Source of the DNA: Bacteroidia bacterium
Lineage (GTDB): Bacteria > Bacteroidota > Bacteroidia > Cytophagales > Flammeovirgaceae
DNA length: 64,000 bases
Reading direction: 5' to 3'
Assembly: GCA_030425505.1 (NCBI GenBank)
Contig: JAUIAB010000007.1
Coordinates: 1-64,000, forward strand
The translations under genes and the position numbers were made by a program. Under the pieces are notes generated by a model, which saw only the letters and a program-made list of their open reading frames with translations, was not told where the DNA came from and searched no databases. Shown piece by piece: positions 1-8,988 of this stretch (position 1 is the stretch's first letter; the number at the start of each line of letters is the position of its first letter).

Positions 1-2060
1 GGGTCTACTGCTATAGAATTGATTTCTTTATTACTGTCTAGAAATAACTCTTCTTGATACTCTAAAAGGTTTGTTTCTTCAATAAACTCTTCCTTTTCAA
101 TAACTACTATTCTTGGAGTATCGCTATCTACATTTTCTACAATAAATAAACGCCCCTTATTTGTTCCAGCATACAATATGTTTGCTGGATTTCTAGATAA
201 GGCTAAAACTACTAATTTTTCTCCCTCATTTAAAGCTGGACGTATAGTATAATCTGAGTCAAAGTTTTCATTAAAGCTCCTATACCTTTTTATATAAGAA
301 CTTTCATGAATAACATATGCTAAGTTTTCTTGATTGTAATCTATTACAAAAAATGGTTTACTCCCCCACTTTGTTTGGGTGGCTACTCTCCCGACATTTT
401 CAAGTCTATTCCTTTGGTAGTTAATACGAGATCGATAAATATGGCCTTCTTGTTCAGAAGTATATAAAAAATCACCATTATTAGAAAACTGACAAAACAT
501 GCCATCATTGCCTGAGGGATACAGGTATTGTACATCATTTTCCATGGAAATAGAAAGCCTAGAACCATTATCCTGCAAACCTGTTGCTATAGAAGTCCTT
601 TCACCTTTTGGAGGTATAGCTACACTTAATGCTTGAGTGTTTATATAACCCTCATTAAGAGACTCCCATACCAAATCCACCACATTTTCACCCCTTTCCC
701 TTATAGGATTTATTGGATTAGAGTAGTCCGCTCTATATAACCCACCATCATTAGCAACTAATATTTGTTTTGGATTTGAAGGATAAAATAAAATCTTATG
801 ATTGTCTACATGCAAACCACCCCCAGCAATATTTTTCACATTTCTATTTGTGATAAAAGCATCTGTAGACCTAATAAGTCCTACTGTTCCCATGAATACA
901 ATATCAGGATTATTAGGACATACTGCTATGCACTGATTGTGAGACCCGTTTCCAAAATATCTTATTACAGGTTGAATATTTGACGTTCTATCTTCCCATG
1001 TACATCTAGGCTGTTTATCAGAAACTCTTAGCGATGCATGAAGCAATCTATATCTATGACTATAACTCTCAGTAGAATCTCCCGAAGAAAAAAAATAAAT
1101 ATCTCTGGAAAAATCTTCTCTTCTTGTACTGGATACTGCTATTTCAATCCTTCTGCTTTTTGGAAGGCCTACATTATTACCTCGCATATTATCAGGTGTA
1201 ATATCGTGCCAAAACCTATCTACATCTCTGTATAAAATTTTATCAGAACTATCCCTATTACGTGTAACTACAGATGCTACTATTTCTCCACTTCTGAAAA
1301 CTTCTAAATCACATCTACTATATTCAATGTTTGGAGGTAATATGCTGATAAGCTGTATCTCTAATCCATTCGGTTGCTCAATTATTTCATATATTCCTTT
1401 ATCACCAGCAACTACTAATTCTCCAGTCGTTGGAGAAACAATAAGCTCCTCAATGCTTGTATTTCTATTTCTAACTTCATCAACTCCGTCTCCATGAGTT
1501 AAGTCTTGATAATTTATGTACGGCATCCAAGTCAGGCCATTATCTATCGACTTGAAAATAAGAGGTTTTTCTTTTAACCGAGATAGAGAAAAGCCTCCTT
1601 CGCTAACTCCAAAATACCAAATATTTCTAAAGTCTTCTCTAGGGTCTTGCTTAATTACGCTAATACCATAAGTGCTTTTATTTGGCAGTAAAACTTTACT
1701 CCAACTCTGCCCTCCATTATTTGATTGCCATAAATCACCTGTTTCACCACCAGCTAGTATATGATCTTCATCATTTAAATCTATTGCTACTGCTTTGGTT
1801 CTACCTCCAACTGTAAAAGGTCCTCTAGCTTGGACTTTGGGCTTTAGGTCAATTAAGCCATCATTTTCTGGTTCATCGTAATTTGCTGTAGGCAATGAAG
1901 CAATTTTCTCTAAAATGTGACTACCATGCTTACTTAAAGAAGTATGTTTAAAAGAAGGCTCAAACTTGCTCTCACTATATTTTACTTCGTTTTTCTGGTT
2001 GTTACACGACAATAAAATCATGTATAACAGCATTACAAATGCTGTAGTTAGCTTGTTCAT
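1..2060 (-). CDS. Asp-box (BNR/sialidase-like) repeat lipoprotein, C-terminus cut by window edge
   Basis: An uninterrupted reading frame runs from an ATG at 2060 to the left edge, about 686 residues without a stop, so the C-terminus lies outside the window. The N-terminus is a lipoprotein signal with the lipobox LLSC (Cys19), so the protein should be anchored in an envelope membrane. The mature part contains Asp-box-like turns (SNNGGQSW and SIDNGLTW) and phrases such as VAIDLNDEDHILAGGETGDLW, typical of multi-bladed propellers of the sialidase/VPS10/photosystem II assembly factor-like type. In Bacteroidota such proteins are often large surface or secreted proteins, and a T9SS sorting domain might follow beyond the edge. 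The substrate is unknown. The propeller assignment is good; any enzymatic role is not supported. Confidence 0.75.
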   Translation of the reverse strand, partial: MNKLTTAFVMLLYMILLSCNNQKNEVKYSESKFEPSFKHTSLSKHGSHILEKIASLPTANYDEPENDGLIDLKPKVQARGPFTVGGRTKAVAIDLNDEDHILAGGETGDLWQSNNGGQSWSKVLLPNKSTYGISVIKQDPREDFRNIWYFGVSEGGFSLSRLKEKPLIFKSIDNGLTWMPYINYQDLTHGDGVDEVRNRNTSIEELIVSPTTGELVVAGDKGIYEIIEQPNGLEIQLISILPPNIEYSRCDLEVFRSGEIVASVVTRNRDSSDKILYRDVDRFWHDITPDNMRGNNVGLPKSRRIEIAVSSTRREDFSRDIYFFSSGDSTESYSHRYRLLHASLRVSDKQPRCTWEDRTSNIQPVIRYFGNGSHNQCIAVCPNNPDIVFMGTVGLIRSTDAFITNRNVKNIAGGGLHVDNHKILFYPSNPKQILVANDGGLYRADYSNPINPIRERGENVVDLVWESLNEGYINTQALSVAIPPKGERTSIATGLQDNGSRLSISMENDVQYLYPSGNDGMFCQFSNNGDFLYTSEQEGHIYRSRINYQRNRLENVGRVATQTKWGSKPFFVIDYNQENLAYVIHESSYIKRYRSFNENFDSDYTIRPALNEGEKLVVLALSRNPANILYAGTNKGRLFIVENVDSDTPRIVVIEKEEFIEETNLLEYQEELFLDSNKEINSIAVD

Positions 2061-2147
2061 AACTGGTTTTTATTAGTTTATTTAAATACTTTATTTAAGT
2101 ATACTTAATAAACCATACGTTGGTTGCGTATAAATTGTTATTTTTTC

Positions 2148-3686
2148 TTAAAGTTTCTTAATATTTGGATCTACTGGCTCTACCATAATTACTTCCTCTT
2201 TGTCTACTACTACCATTCCTATCGGATCACCCTTTCTTTTTCGGACAAATTTTTTTGGAGTAAATATTACGGGACAAAGTTTTTCTCCCCTCCTCTCTGA
2301 ATTCCAAGCTGCAATGGATGCAGCCTTTTCAATTACTTCAGTTGGATAGGTTTTCCCAGCTTTATGCTTTATTAGTACATGAGAGCCTTTGGCATCTCTT
2401 GCATGAAGCCAAAGGTCTTCTTTATAGCTCATTTTTTGAGTCAATTCCTCATTAGACTTGGCATTCTTTCCTGCCCATATTTGAAACCCTCCAATAGTAA
2501 ACTCAAAGTATGGTTTCGCTTTTTGCTGTGGCTTGATGTTTATTAGATTACTTTTTCTTAGCTTCTTTAAGTCAATCTCCTTTTCTATTTGCACTATTTG
2601 CACTTTTATCTCTTCAAGCTTTTTATTTTTGCTCTCAATATTTTTTTCTAATACCTCGATTTCTTTTCTTCTGTTTTTTGATTTTCTATAATAGACAGAA
2701 GCATTATCCTGAGGGCTTAGTTTTGGGTTTAGCTTTATTATCAATTGGTTATTAGAGTAAAAGTCAAATAACTCTACTTCTTTATCTCCTTTTTTGATTT
2801 GGTGAAGATTAGCCATAATTATGTTTGCCCACTTTTCAAACTTGCTCTCTGCTTCACTATTTAGTTCTTCTAGCTTTTCTTTTACCTTTTTCAAATAGTT
2901 TTCTGTTCTTTTTAATTCCTTTTTTAAAGGAGCAAGCCTTTTTTTTCTTTCTTCTTGTAAAGTTTGAAGTTTTACAGATTTCAAGTAATACTCATTGACT
3001 GCTTGTATCGGGTCTTGTGTTTTTAAATCAAAATTTTCAAAAGGTATCGGTGAAATTTTTTTGGAATCTATATAAAAAGTTGGAGAGTCTAATTCCGCAA
3101 TTTTCTTTTTTATAGCTTCCCATTTTCTTTCTTCCTCCCATTTGTCATATCCTTCTTTAACCAGTTGGTTTACAATTTCTTTAGGAAGTAATGGGCAAAA
3201 TTCTAATAATGGTTTTTTCTTAAATGCATCAAGCGAAAGATCAAGCTTCTTAGGTAGTTCTTTTATGGAAATTAAGTAGTCTTCTTTCCTCTTTTTATGA
3301 AATATTTCTTCTACTTTTTCAGAATTAAAAAACAGAATGTTGGATTGACTACCAAACAGTTTGAATAGTAGTTTTTTCTGACCTTCTAAATTTAATGAAA
3401 ATGCTCTTTCATAGTGGTAATGCTCTACTCCTATAACTTTTATATCTATTAAGTTCAAAAACAGATTAATATTATTTCTTTTACTTCTGTTAAAGTTCAG
3501 AGGAAAAGTCAGATAGTTATATCTTGGCTTTAGTATAGCTTTTATCCAAAACTCCTTTTCTCCTTTCAATAAGCCAATTATAAGTTCGTCTTTTTCCTGA
3601 CTAAAGCACTGCTTAATAGTGTATCCGCTGATTGCCTCATCTAACTTTTGTGATAAAGACTTTATATAAAAATAGTTATTGATCAT
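2148..3686 (-). CDS. NFACT family protein (RqcH/Rqc2-like ribosome quality control factor)
   Basis: 512 residues with the NFACT layout: an N-terminal NFACT-N (fibronectin-binding protein A-like) domain starting NNYFYIKSLSQKLDEAISGYTI, a long lysine/glutamate-rich coiled coil (about residues 235-380), and a C-terminal NFACT-R (DUF814) domain with the signature WLHARDAKGSHVLIKH. The family includes bacterial RqcH, which binds stalled 50S subunits carrying peptidyl-tRNA and recruits tRNA-Ala to add C-terminal alanine tails. This copy is shorter and more lysine-rich than Firmicutes RqcH. The family call is firm; RqcH activity is inferred from the domains. It is transcribed alone, with 87 nt separating it from the downstream lipoprotein gene. 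Confidence 0.85.
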   Translation of the reverse strand: MINNYFYIKSLSQKLDEAISGYTIKQCFSQEKDELIIGLLKGEKEFWIKAILKPRYNYLTFPLNFNRSKRNNINLFLNLIDIKVIGVEHYHYERAFSLNLEGQKKLLFKLFGSQSNILFFNSEKVEEIFHKKRKEDYLISIKELPKKLDLSLDAFKKKPLLEFCPLLPKEIVNQLVKEGYDKWEEERKWEAIKKKIAELDSPTFYIDSKKISPIPFENFDLKTQDPIQAVNEYYLKSVKLQTLQEERKKRLAPLKKELKRTENYLKKVKEKLEELNSEAESKFEKWANIIMANLHQIKKGDKEVELFDFYSNNQLIIKLNPKLSPQDNASVYYRKSKNRRKEIEVLEKNIESKNKKLEEIKVQIVQIEKEIDLKKLRKSNLINIKPQQKAKPYFEFTIGGFQIWAGKNAKSNEELTQKMSYKEDLWLHARDAKGSHVLIKHKAGKTYPTEVIEKAASIAAWNSERRGEKLCPVIFTPKKFVRKRKGDPIGMVVVDKEEVIMVEPVDPNIKKL

Positions 3687-3941
3687 TTTCTCATTTGCTT
3701 AAAACATTTCCCAGAAGAGATTAGTAACTGTAAAAATAGCCCTTTCCAACTAAGTTTTTTTGAAAGAGCTGTTTAACAGTAAAGTAAGGCTGCAAGTAAT
3801 AAAACTAATATTTACGAAGTTCAAACTAAAGCGTATTAAGTTAAGTTACTACTTTGAATAAGCTTTAAAGCATATTATTTAACTTTACAATGGGTATCTA
3901 ACTTTTTAGATTTTAAGTTTTAATTTATATAAAATCAGACT

Positions 3942-4466
3942 ATGAATAAAAAAAAACTAGCAAAAGAGTCATTTGTAACTACCACAGAGATGGTTCTTCC
4001 AAATGATACTAATACGCTAAATAATATGATGGGTGGAAGACTGATGCACCTGATGGATATCGTAGCTGCAGTATCAGCACAGAAACATTCGAATAGAATA
4101 GTAGTAACTGCATCGGTAGATCACATTGCCTTTCATCATCCGATAGCTTTAGGAGATACAGTAACCCTAGAAGCTCAAGTTACAAGAGCATTTTCCTCTT
4201 CAATGGAAGTATTCATAAAAGTAAGAGCGGAACATATGCCCTCTGGAAAAAGTGCTGAGACAAACAGCGCCTTTTTTACATTCGTAGCGGTAGATCAGTC
4301 CGGAAATCCTATCTCTGTTTCTAAGCTAATTCCAGAAACTGAAGAGGAGAAGAATTTATATGATGGTGCCCTTAGAAGAAGGCAACTACGACTAATATTA
4401 GCAGGAAAATTAAAACCTGATGACGCCCCAGAACTAAAGTCTCTTTTCTTTGATAAGATAAAATAG
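3942..4466 (+). CDS. acyl-CoA thioesterase, hotdog fold
   Basis: 174 residues forming a single hotdog domain of the YciA/BACH cytosolic acyl-CoA thioesterase group. The diagnostic N-terminal stretch TLNNMMGGRLMHLMDIVAAVSA holds the conserved Gly-Gly turn and catalytic-type Asp. It is followed by VVTASVDHIAFHHPIALGDTVTLEAQV, the central strand and loop that form the CoA pocket. It should hydrolyse acyl-CoA to free acid and CoA in the cytoplasm; chain-length preference cannot be read. The gene stands alone, divergent from the NFACT gene and convergent with the M43 protease gene, with 27 nt between their ends. Confidence 0.88.
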   Translation: MNKKKLAKESFVTTTEMVLPNDTNTLNNMMGGRLMHLMDIVAAVSAQKHSNRIVVTASVDHIAFHHPIALGDTVTLEAQVTRAFSSSMEVFIKVRAEHMPSGKSAETNSAFFTFVAVDQSGNPISVSKLIPETEEEKNLYDGALRRRQLRLILAGKLKPDDAPELKSLFFDKIK

Positions 4467-4493
4467 ATTAAACAAATCTAATTGCTAGCTTTT

Positions 4494-6143
4494 TTACCCT
4501 CCTGGATGATATATTTTTTCAGTAAATCTTCCATCAGGAGATGACACCTCTATAAGATACATTCCTGCCGAATAATTACTTACATCAAATGTTTCTATAA
4601 AGGTTTTATTGCTTGAAGAAAGCACTTTTTTAGAAACTTCTTTACCTACTGTATCTACTATTCTTATCACAAAAATACCATTGCTAAAGCTTCTAAACTG
4701 AATAGTGAGACTTTTGCCATGTATTGTAGGGTTAGGATAAATACTAATATTTGGTTTAAAAGCACTACTTGGTAGATTTGATGCATCTACACGGCTAATG
4801 GCTGGCATAGAGAAGCCAAATTCATTCACTGAAAAAACTCTGTAATTAATAAAACTATCTGAATCATCAAAAAATACATTACCATCAACAAAAGATGTTG
4901 AACCCGATAGCTCTTGCCCAACCTTAATATACTCTTTATAACTGTTTACAGATTTTTCAATCACAAAAACAGAGGTATTTTCATCAGAAACATCCCAGGT
5001 TAATGTGACTTGTCTTGAGTCTATGTCATAAGAAGCATTTACATTTAATAGTGTGTTAGGAGAATTAATATTAAATTCATTTCTATTGTATGCATTTTCT
5101 AATATGATATGCATTCTTTCTGCCTGTCCCTTTGTAAACATGGCCATACATGTATCTCTTGTATAGTCCATATAGTTCTGAAACATATCAGGATAGTCAT
5201 TAACTAATTCCGTACATTTATTTGGTCCAGGAAAAGCACAAAAGCTTAGATTACCATTATCAGAGCTTGTTAAAGGAGTATCTGCAACGTAATCATCATC
5301 TCCGCAGCTTGCAAACTGCCTGCCCCATGGATGCCACAACCCTAAGTAATGACCTAATTCATGTGTTAACGTCCGACCTTTATTATTAAGCCTTCTTAAG
5401 TCAAAATTTCCATCACCAGTATAATTAGAACCAAAAGCATCATAGGTCATTACTACTCCATCTAAAAAATCCGTACTCCAATCAGAGTTAAGTATTTGCT
5501 CATCTAAATCATCAAAACCTGTTTGTGTTGGCAAAAAAGCAAAACCCAATAGATTATTCCTTGAAAAACCTAATACCCATATATTCAAAAATCTATCTGG
5601 CGACCATATATGGTTTGGAATAAGTTCGTTTAAAATCTGATTATCTGTCCATCCATCTTTATCAAAACCTATTCTATTAACTCCCGCCTCTTCTAAAATA
5701 TTTCCTTCTGGGTCAACAGGAGTTAACTTAAACTCAATACCTGTATCTACCATTAACTCTCTAAATAGGTCAGGAACCTTTGTGCTATCATCATTAGCAA
5801 GCCTAAAATCTCTATTAATTTGTTTAATCTGCGAAAGAATCTGATCCTTAGATATATTTTTTCCCAACCCTATAGATTCTGAGTTTTCATGAATTACGTG
5901 TACAACTGTGGGTATTATATACCTTAAACCATCTTCTGATGCAACCCTAAAAGCTTTATTTTTTAATTCTTTTCTTTTCTTAAATATCCATTCTTCAAAC
6001 TTCTCTACTGAACCTAATGGTTTCCAGCTTTCTCTTCTTACTTTGTCAATTGGATCAGTAAGACATCTCTGTGCTTTCAATGAGCTTACATGCGCAAAAA
6101 AAACAAGCAACATGCAAAGCGAGAAAAGTAGAATTTTATTCAT
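4494..6143 (-). CDS. secreted M43-family zinc metalloprotease with T9SS sorting domain
   Basis: 549 residues. A Sec signal peptide (about 1-25, ending SSLKAQ) is followed by a pappalysin-like (M43) catalytic domain. The extended zinc motif HExxHxxGxxH is at His261, Glu262, His265 and His271 (HELGHYLGLWHPW), and a downstream Met-turn-like stretch reads DYTRDTCMAMFTKGQ. A fibronectin type III-like domain follows (about 365-455). The last 80 or so residues, beginning NISIYPNPTIHG and ending GMYLIEVSSPDGRFTEKIYH, form a type A T9SS C-terminal sorting domain. The protein should pass the inner membrane by Sec and the outer membrane by T9SS, whose core genes lie at 17-22.6 kb. All zinc ligands are present, so it is probably active. 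Confidence 0.92.
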   Translation of the reverse strand: MNKILLFSLCMLLVFFAHVSSLKAQRCLTDPIDKVRRESWKPLGSVEKFEEWIFKKRKELKNKAFRVASEDGLRYIIPTVVHVIHENSESIGLGKNISKDQILSQIKQINRDFRLANDDSTKVPDLFRELMVDTGIEFKLTPVDPEGNILEEAGVNRIGFDKDGWTDNQILNELIPNHIWSPDRFLNIWVLGFSRNNLLGFAFLPTQTGFDDLDEQILNSDWSTDFLDGVVMTYDAFGSNYTGDGNFDLRRLNNKGRTLTHELGHYLGLWHPWGRQFASCGDDDYVADTPLTSSDNGNLSFCAFPGPNKCTELVNDYPDMFQNYMDYTRDTCMAMFTKGQAERMHIILENAYNRNEFNINSPNTLLNVNASYDIDSRQVTLTWDVSDENTSVFVIEKSVNSYKEYIKVGQELSGSTSFVDGNVFFDDSDSFINYRVFSVNEFGFSMPAISRVDASNLPSSAFKPNISIYPNPTIHGKSLTIQFRSFSNGIFVIRIVDTVGKEVSKKVLSSSNKTFIETFDVSNYSAGMYLIEVSSPDGRFTEKIYHPGG

Positions 6144-6241
6144 TAGAATATTCCTTTGTAATATAAATTTAGCTATTCAAATCTAAAATTTAGATAAATC
6201 GATAAACTAACTTCTTTTAACGCAATTACTAGTATTAATAT

Positions 6242-6853
6242 TCAAAACAAAAAGTATGTTTTTATCACCCACGGATCCTCATAAACTCCATGATCCGTTG
6301 TCCAGCTCAAGTTATAGGAAAACACAATATTAAAGCTCCCTCTTTCTCCCATTTTCTGAGAAACCCCAACTCCTAAAAATACAGAATCATACCACTTTCC
6401 TTTTACATCCTGCCCGTTAATATCCTTGGTTGTGCCAGTCAAATTTTCATACTCTCCCTGAAAAAAAATATTTGTACTCGGAAAAACTATAGCATCATAC
6501 CGTGCAATTGCACTAGCTCCAAAAAGGTGCGTATTGTATTTAGGTGTTGCTCTAAAAAATCTTGAAAAGACATAGTTCAAACTTGGTCCAGCTTTAAACC
6601 TTTCTCCAAACTCAAAAAAAATAATTGGAGCACACTTCAATATAAACACTTCATCTCCAGCAGAAAAACCAACATCCCCCCCTACCCTTATCTTGTCCCA
6701 TAATGTCTTTTCTTTCAAAGAAACTTGTTTGCTTTTGAACTTATCTACATTTGCTCCATTCTTGAAAGTATTAGAATTAACCTGAGCCTCAGTAGAAAAA
6801 ACTACACTCAATATAAACCCTAAAAGTAATACTAATTTATTGTAAGATACCAT
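6242..6853 (-). CDS. small outer-membrane beta-barrel protein
   Basis: Start chosen at 6853 (MVSYNKLVLLLGFILS), giving 203 residues; the open frame extends upstream to 7033 only by reading through the tRNA gene, so the longer form is rejected. A signal peptide (about 1-24, ending STEAQ) precedes a region with alternating hydrophobic strands typical of an 8-10-stranded barrel, such as GPSLNYVFSRFF, FFQGEYENL and FNIVFSYNLSW, and the chain ends in YFLF, an aromatic C-terminus usual for Bacteroidota outer-membrane proteins. No specific function can be recognised. The start lies 56 nt downstream of tRNA-Met on the same strand, so co-transcription is possible. Confidence 0.72.
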   Translation of the reverse strand: MVSYNKLVLLLGFILSVVFSTEAQVNSNTFKNGANVDKFKSKQVSLKEKTLWDKIRVGGDVGFSAGDEVFILKCAPIIFFEFGERFKAGPSLNYVFSRFFRATPKYNTHLFGASAIARYDAIVFPSTNIFFQGEYENLTGTTKDINGQDVKGKWYDSVFLGVGVSQKMGERGSFNIVFSYNLSWTTDHGVYEDPWVIKTYFLF

Positions 6854-6909
6854 AACCCTTAGTTGAAACGAAATAACAAAAGTAAAGGATTTTTCGAAGG
6901 AGTTCTTAG

Positions 6910-6982
<73 letters not shown>

Positions 6983-7077
6983 ATTTGGAAATACAAAAGT
7001 AATATTTTTTAATGTAAAACCTATACTATACACCAGTAAAATTGTATTTTTAATTTACATCTTAATATTAAAGCAGA

Positions 7078-8724
7078 ATGAGCCGAAAAACGTATAGTAT
7101 AGTCGCACTATCTATCAGCATTATTTTTTCTTTAGCCTTTTCTTTTAAGGACAATTACTTTCAGCTTGCTAAAAGCATTGAGACTTTTATTTCACTCTAT
7201 AAAGAAGTAAACAAAAATTATGTAGATGAAATTGACCACTCTGTATTGATGGAAGCTGGTATAAACGGAATGTTAGAAAAGCTAGATCCATACACAAATT
7301 TTATATCTGAAAATAAAATTGAAGACTACCGAACAAGTTCTACAAACGAGTTTGGAAGCATCGGCATTGAAATAGATACCATCCAATCCAAATGTATAAT
7401 TAAAGATATATATAAAAACTCACCCGCTCAGAATGCTGGTTTATTAGTAGGTGATCAAATTATAGAAATTAATAATATAGAACTAGAAAATAGGGCTATT
7501 GAAGACATACATACCTTATTAAAAGGTCAGGTTGGATCTACAGTTACATTACAAATTCAAAACCCTTTAAGAGAAACTACAGAGGAAAGACGTTTTCAGC
7601 TTGTAAGAGAAGAGGTCAAGGCAGAAGATATTCCACTATACCAGCTATTTGAAAATAAGGTAGCCTATATAAAGCTGAATAGTTTTACCAAAACTTCGAG
7701 TGAAAGTGTAAAAAATGCCTTTCTTGATTTAAAAGACCAAGGAGCTGAAAAACTTATCTTGGATTTAAGAGGCAACCCTGGCGGACTTCTTTTTGAAGCT
7801 ATAAAAATATGTAATCTATTTCTACCTAAAGGAGTAGAAGTGGTTAGTACTAGAGGTAAACTAGAAGAGTGGAATAAGTCTCACGCAACTTTAAGCAAAC
7901 CTATAGATTTAGATATACCTATTGCTGTTCTTATCAACAATAAAAGTGCTTCTGCCTCAGAGATAGTTGCTGGAACTCTACAGGATTATGATCGAGGGGT
8001 TATTGTTGGGCAAAGATCTTTTGGAAAAGGCTTGGTACAACTTACCCGACCTCTGGCTTTTAACTCCAGCCTTAAAGTAACTGTTGCCAAATATTACATA
8101 CCAAGTGGAAGGTGCATTCAGTCTATTCATTACTCGCAGCATGCCCTAAGTAGTGAAACTCCAGATTCGTTGAGAAATAAGTTCCAAACCCAAAACGGAA
8201 GACCTGTTTTTGACGGTGGAGGCATACTTCCTGATATTAGAATTAAGCCTAAAGAGTTATCTGGATTGACAAAATTTTTATCAGACTCAAACTATATTTT
8301 TGAATATGCCAATATATACCAAAGTACACACGAAAAAATAGACTCTATCTCTGAATTTCGCCTTGAGGACTCTGATTATTCTATGTTTGCAGATTGGGTT
8401 TTATCTCAAAAAACTAAACTCAAAAGCCCTTCTCTACAAAAACTTGAAAAACTATTCTCCAACATTAAAGAAGAAGGCTATAAAGAGGAAGTAATTGCTA
8501 ATCTCCATGCTACTGTTGAAAAACTCACCACTATTAGTAAGAATGACCTTCTTAGCATTAAAGAGGAAATAACTCCACTTCTAGAGCAAGAAATTATCTC
8601 AAGATATTATTTTGCTCAAGGGCTTTTAGAAAGAGAGCTGAAAGAGGATAAAGTTTTTTTGAATGCAAAGAAGCTATTAGCTAACAAAACGCAGTACGAT
8701 CTTATTTTGAAAAGTAAACCCTAA
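7078..8724 (+). CDS. S41 family C-terminal processing protease with PDZ domain
   Basis: 548 residues. The N-terminal hydrophobic segment (about 5-23) is a signal or membrane anchor, placing the enzyme in the periplasm. A PDZ domain (about 95-165, with SPAQNAGLLVGDQIIEIN) is followed by the S41 peptidase core: LILDLRGNPGGLLFEA, then the catalytic Ser in SASASEIVAG and, about 25 residues on, the Lys of SFGKGLVQ, which together form the Ser-Lys dyad of CtpA/Prc-type proteases. It should cut unstructured C-termini of envelope proteins. The C-terminal 180 residues are helical and typical of the Bacteroidota version. It directly precedes the CRISPR locus but has no evident link to it. Confidence 0.92.
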   Translation: MSRKTYSIVALSISIIFSLAFSFKDNYFQLAKSIETFISLYKEVNKNYVDEIDHSVLMEAGINGMLEKLDPYTNFISENKIEDYRTSSTNEFGSIGIEIDTIQSKCIIKDIYKNSPAQNAGLLVGDQIIEINNIELENRAIEDIHTLLKGQVGSTVTLQIQNPLRETTEERRFQLVREEVKAEDIPLYQLFENKVAYIKLNSFTKTSSESVKNAFLDLKDQGAEKLILDLRGNPGGLLFEAIKICNLFLPKGVEVVSTRGKLEEWNKSHATLSKPIDLDIPIAVLINNKSASASEIVAGTLQDYDRGVIVGQRSFGKGLVQLTRPLAFNSSLKVTVAKYYIPSGRCIQSIHYSQHALSSETPDSLRNKFQTQNGRPVFDGGGILPDIRIKPKELSGLTKFLSDSNYIFEYANIYQSTHEKIDSISEFRLEDSDYSMFADWVLSQKTKLKSPSLQKLEKLFSNIKEEGYKEEVIANLHATVEKLTTISKNDLLSIKEEITPLLEQEIISRYYFAQGLLERELKEDKVFLNAKKLLANKTQYDLILKSKP

Positions 8725-8868
8725 AAACATCCTTTTTAAGGAATAAAAATTATTTGTAGATTTCGGATAAACAATCACTCCTATTGTGCATAGTAAAAAA
8801 TCATTCGCTGACTTCACAGGAAAATATCAACTTTCTAAAATTGAATCACACAATATAGTAGATGATAT

Positions 8869-8965
8869 AAAAAATGGCGACTACCAACCAAAGCAGCCGC
8901 CTAGTGAATCTCGAAAGATCAATTCCTACGGCTTATAGCCTTGTTGTGATTAGTCTTTCAAATTC
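8869..8965 (-). ncRNA. tracrRNA of the type II-C CRISPR system
   Basis: On the minus strand an anti-repeat (8965 down to 8943) complements the first 22 or so nt of the crRNA-sense repeat: 11 pairs from GTTGTG:CACAAC inward, a one-nt bulge, then about 10 more pairs including a G-U wobble. Downstream come the parts of a tracrRNA tail: a short stem-loop GGCT-ATA-AGCC (8941-8930), a stem with a TTCG loop (around 8921-8905), and a 7-bp terminator stem GGCGGCT/AGTCGCC (8901-8876) followed by ATTTTTT (8875-8869). The 5' end is uncertain: a TATATTTG box at 8972-8965 would start transcription inside the anti-repeat, leaving about 17 nt of it. The gene is divergent from cas9, whose start codon is 24 nt away. 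Confidence 0.85.
8876..8901 (-). terminator. rho-independent terminator of the tracrRNA
   Basis: The minus strand forms GGCGGCT, a 12-nt loop, then AGTCGCC (7 bp with one G-T pair), followed directly by ATTTTTT. It is the only strong hairpin plus T-tract in the gap between the S41 protease gene and cas9 and defines the 3' end of the tracrRNA. Confidence 0.8.
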
Positions 8966-8972
8966 AAATATA
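8965..8972 (-). promoter_or_regulatory. candidate tracrRNA -7 promoter box
   Basis: The minus strand reads TATATTTG, a match to the Bacteroidota -7 consensus TAnnTTTG, immediately upstream of the anti-repeat and within the 24-nt gap before cas9. A clear TTG at the -33 position was not found, so this is a one-box match in AT-rich DNA. Confidence 0.45.
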
Positions 8973-8988
8973 ATTAAATATTTAAAGT

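Noticed and set aside
8786-8938. A 51-codon plus-strand frame (GTG start) before cas9 whose stretch FADFTGKYQLSK resembles the N-terminus of Cas12a
   Set aside because: Similarity stops after about 12 residues, the expected TLRFEL continuation is absent, there is no good start signal, and the second half is simply the complement of the tracrRNA stems. Treated as chance.
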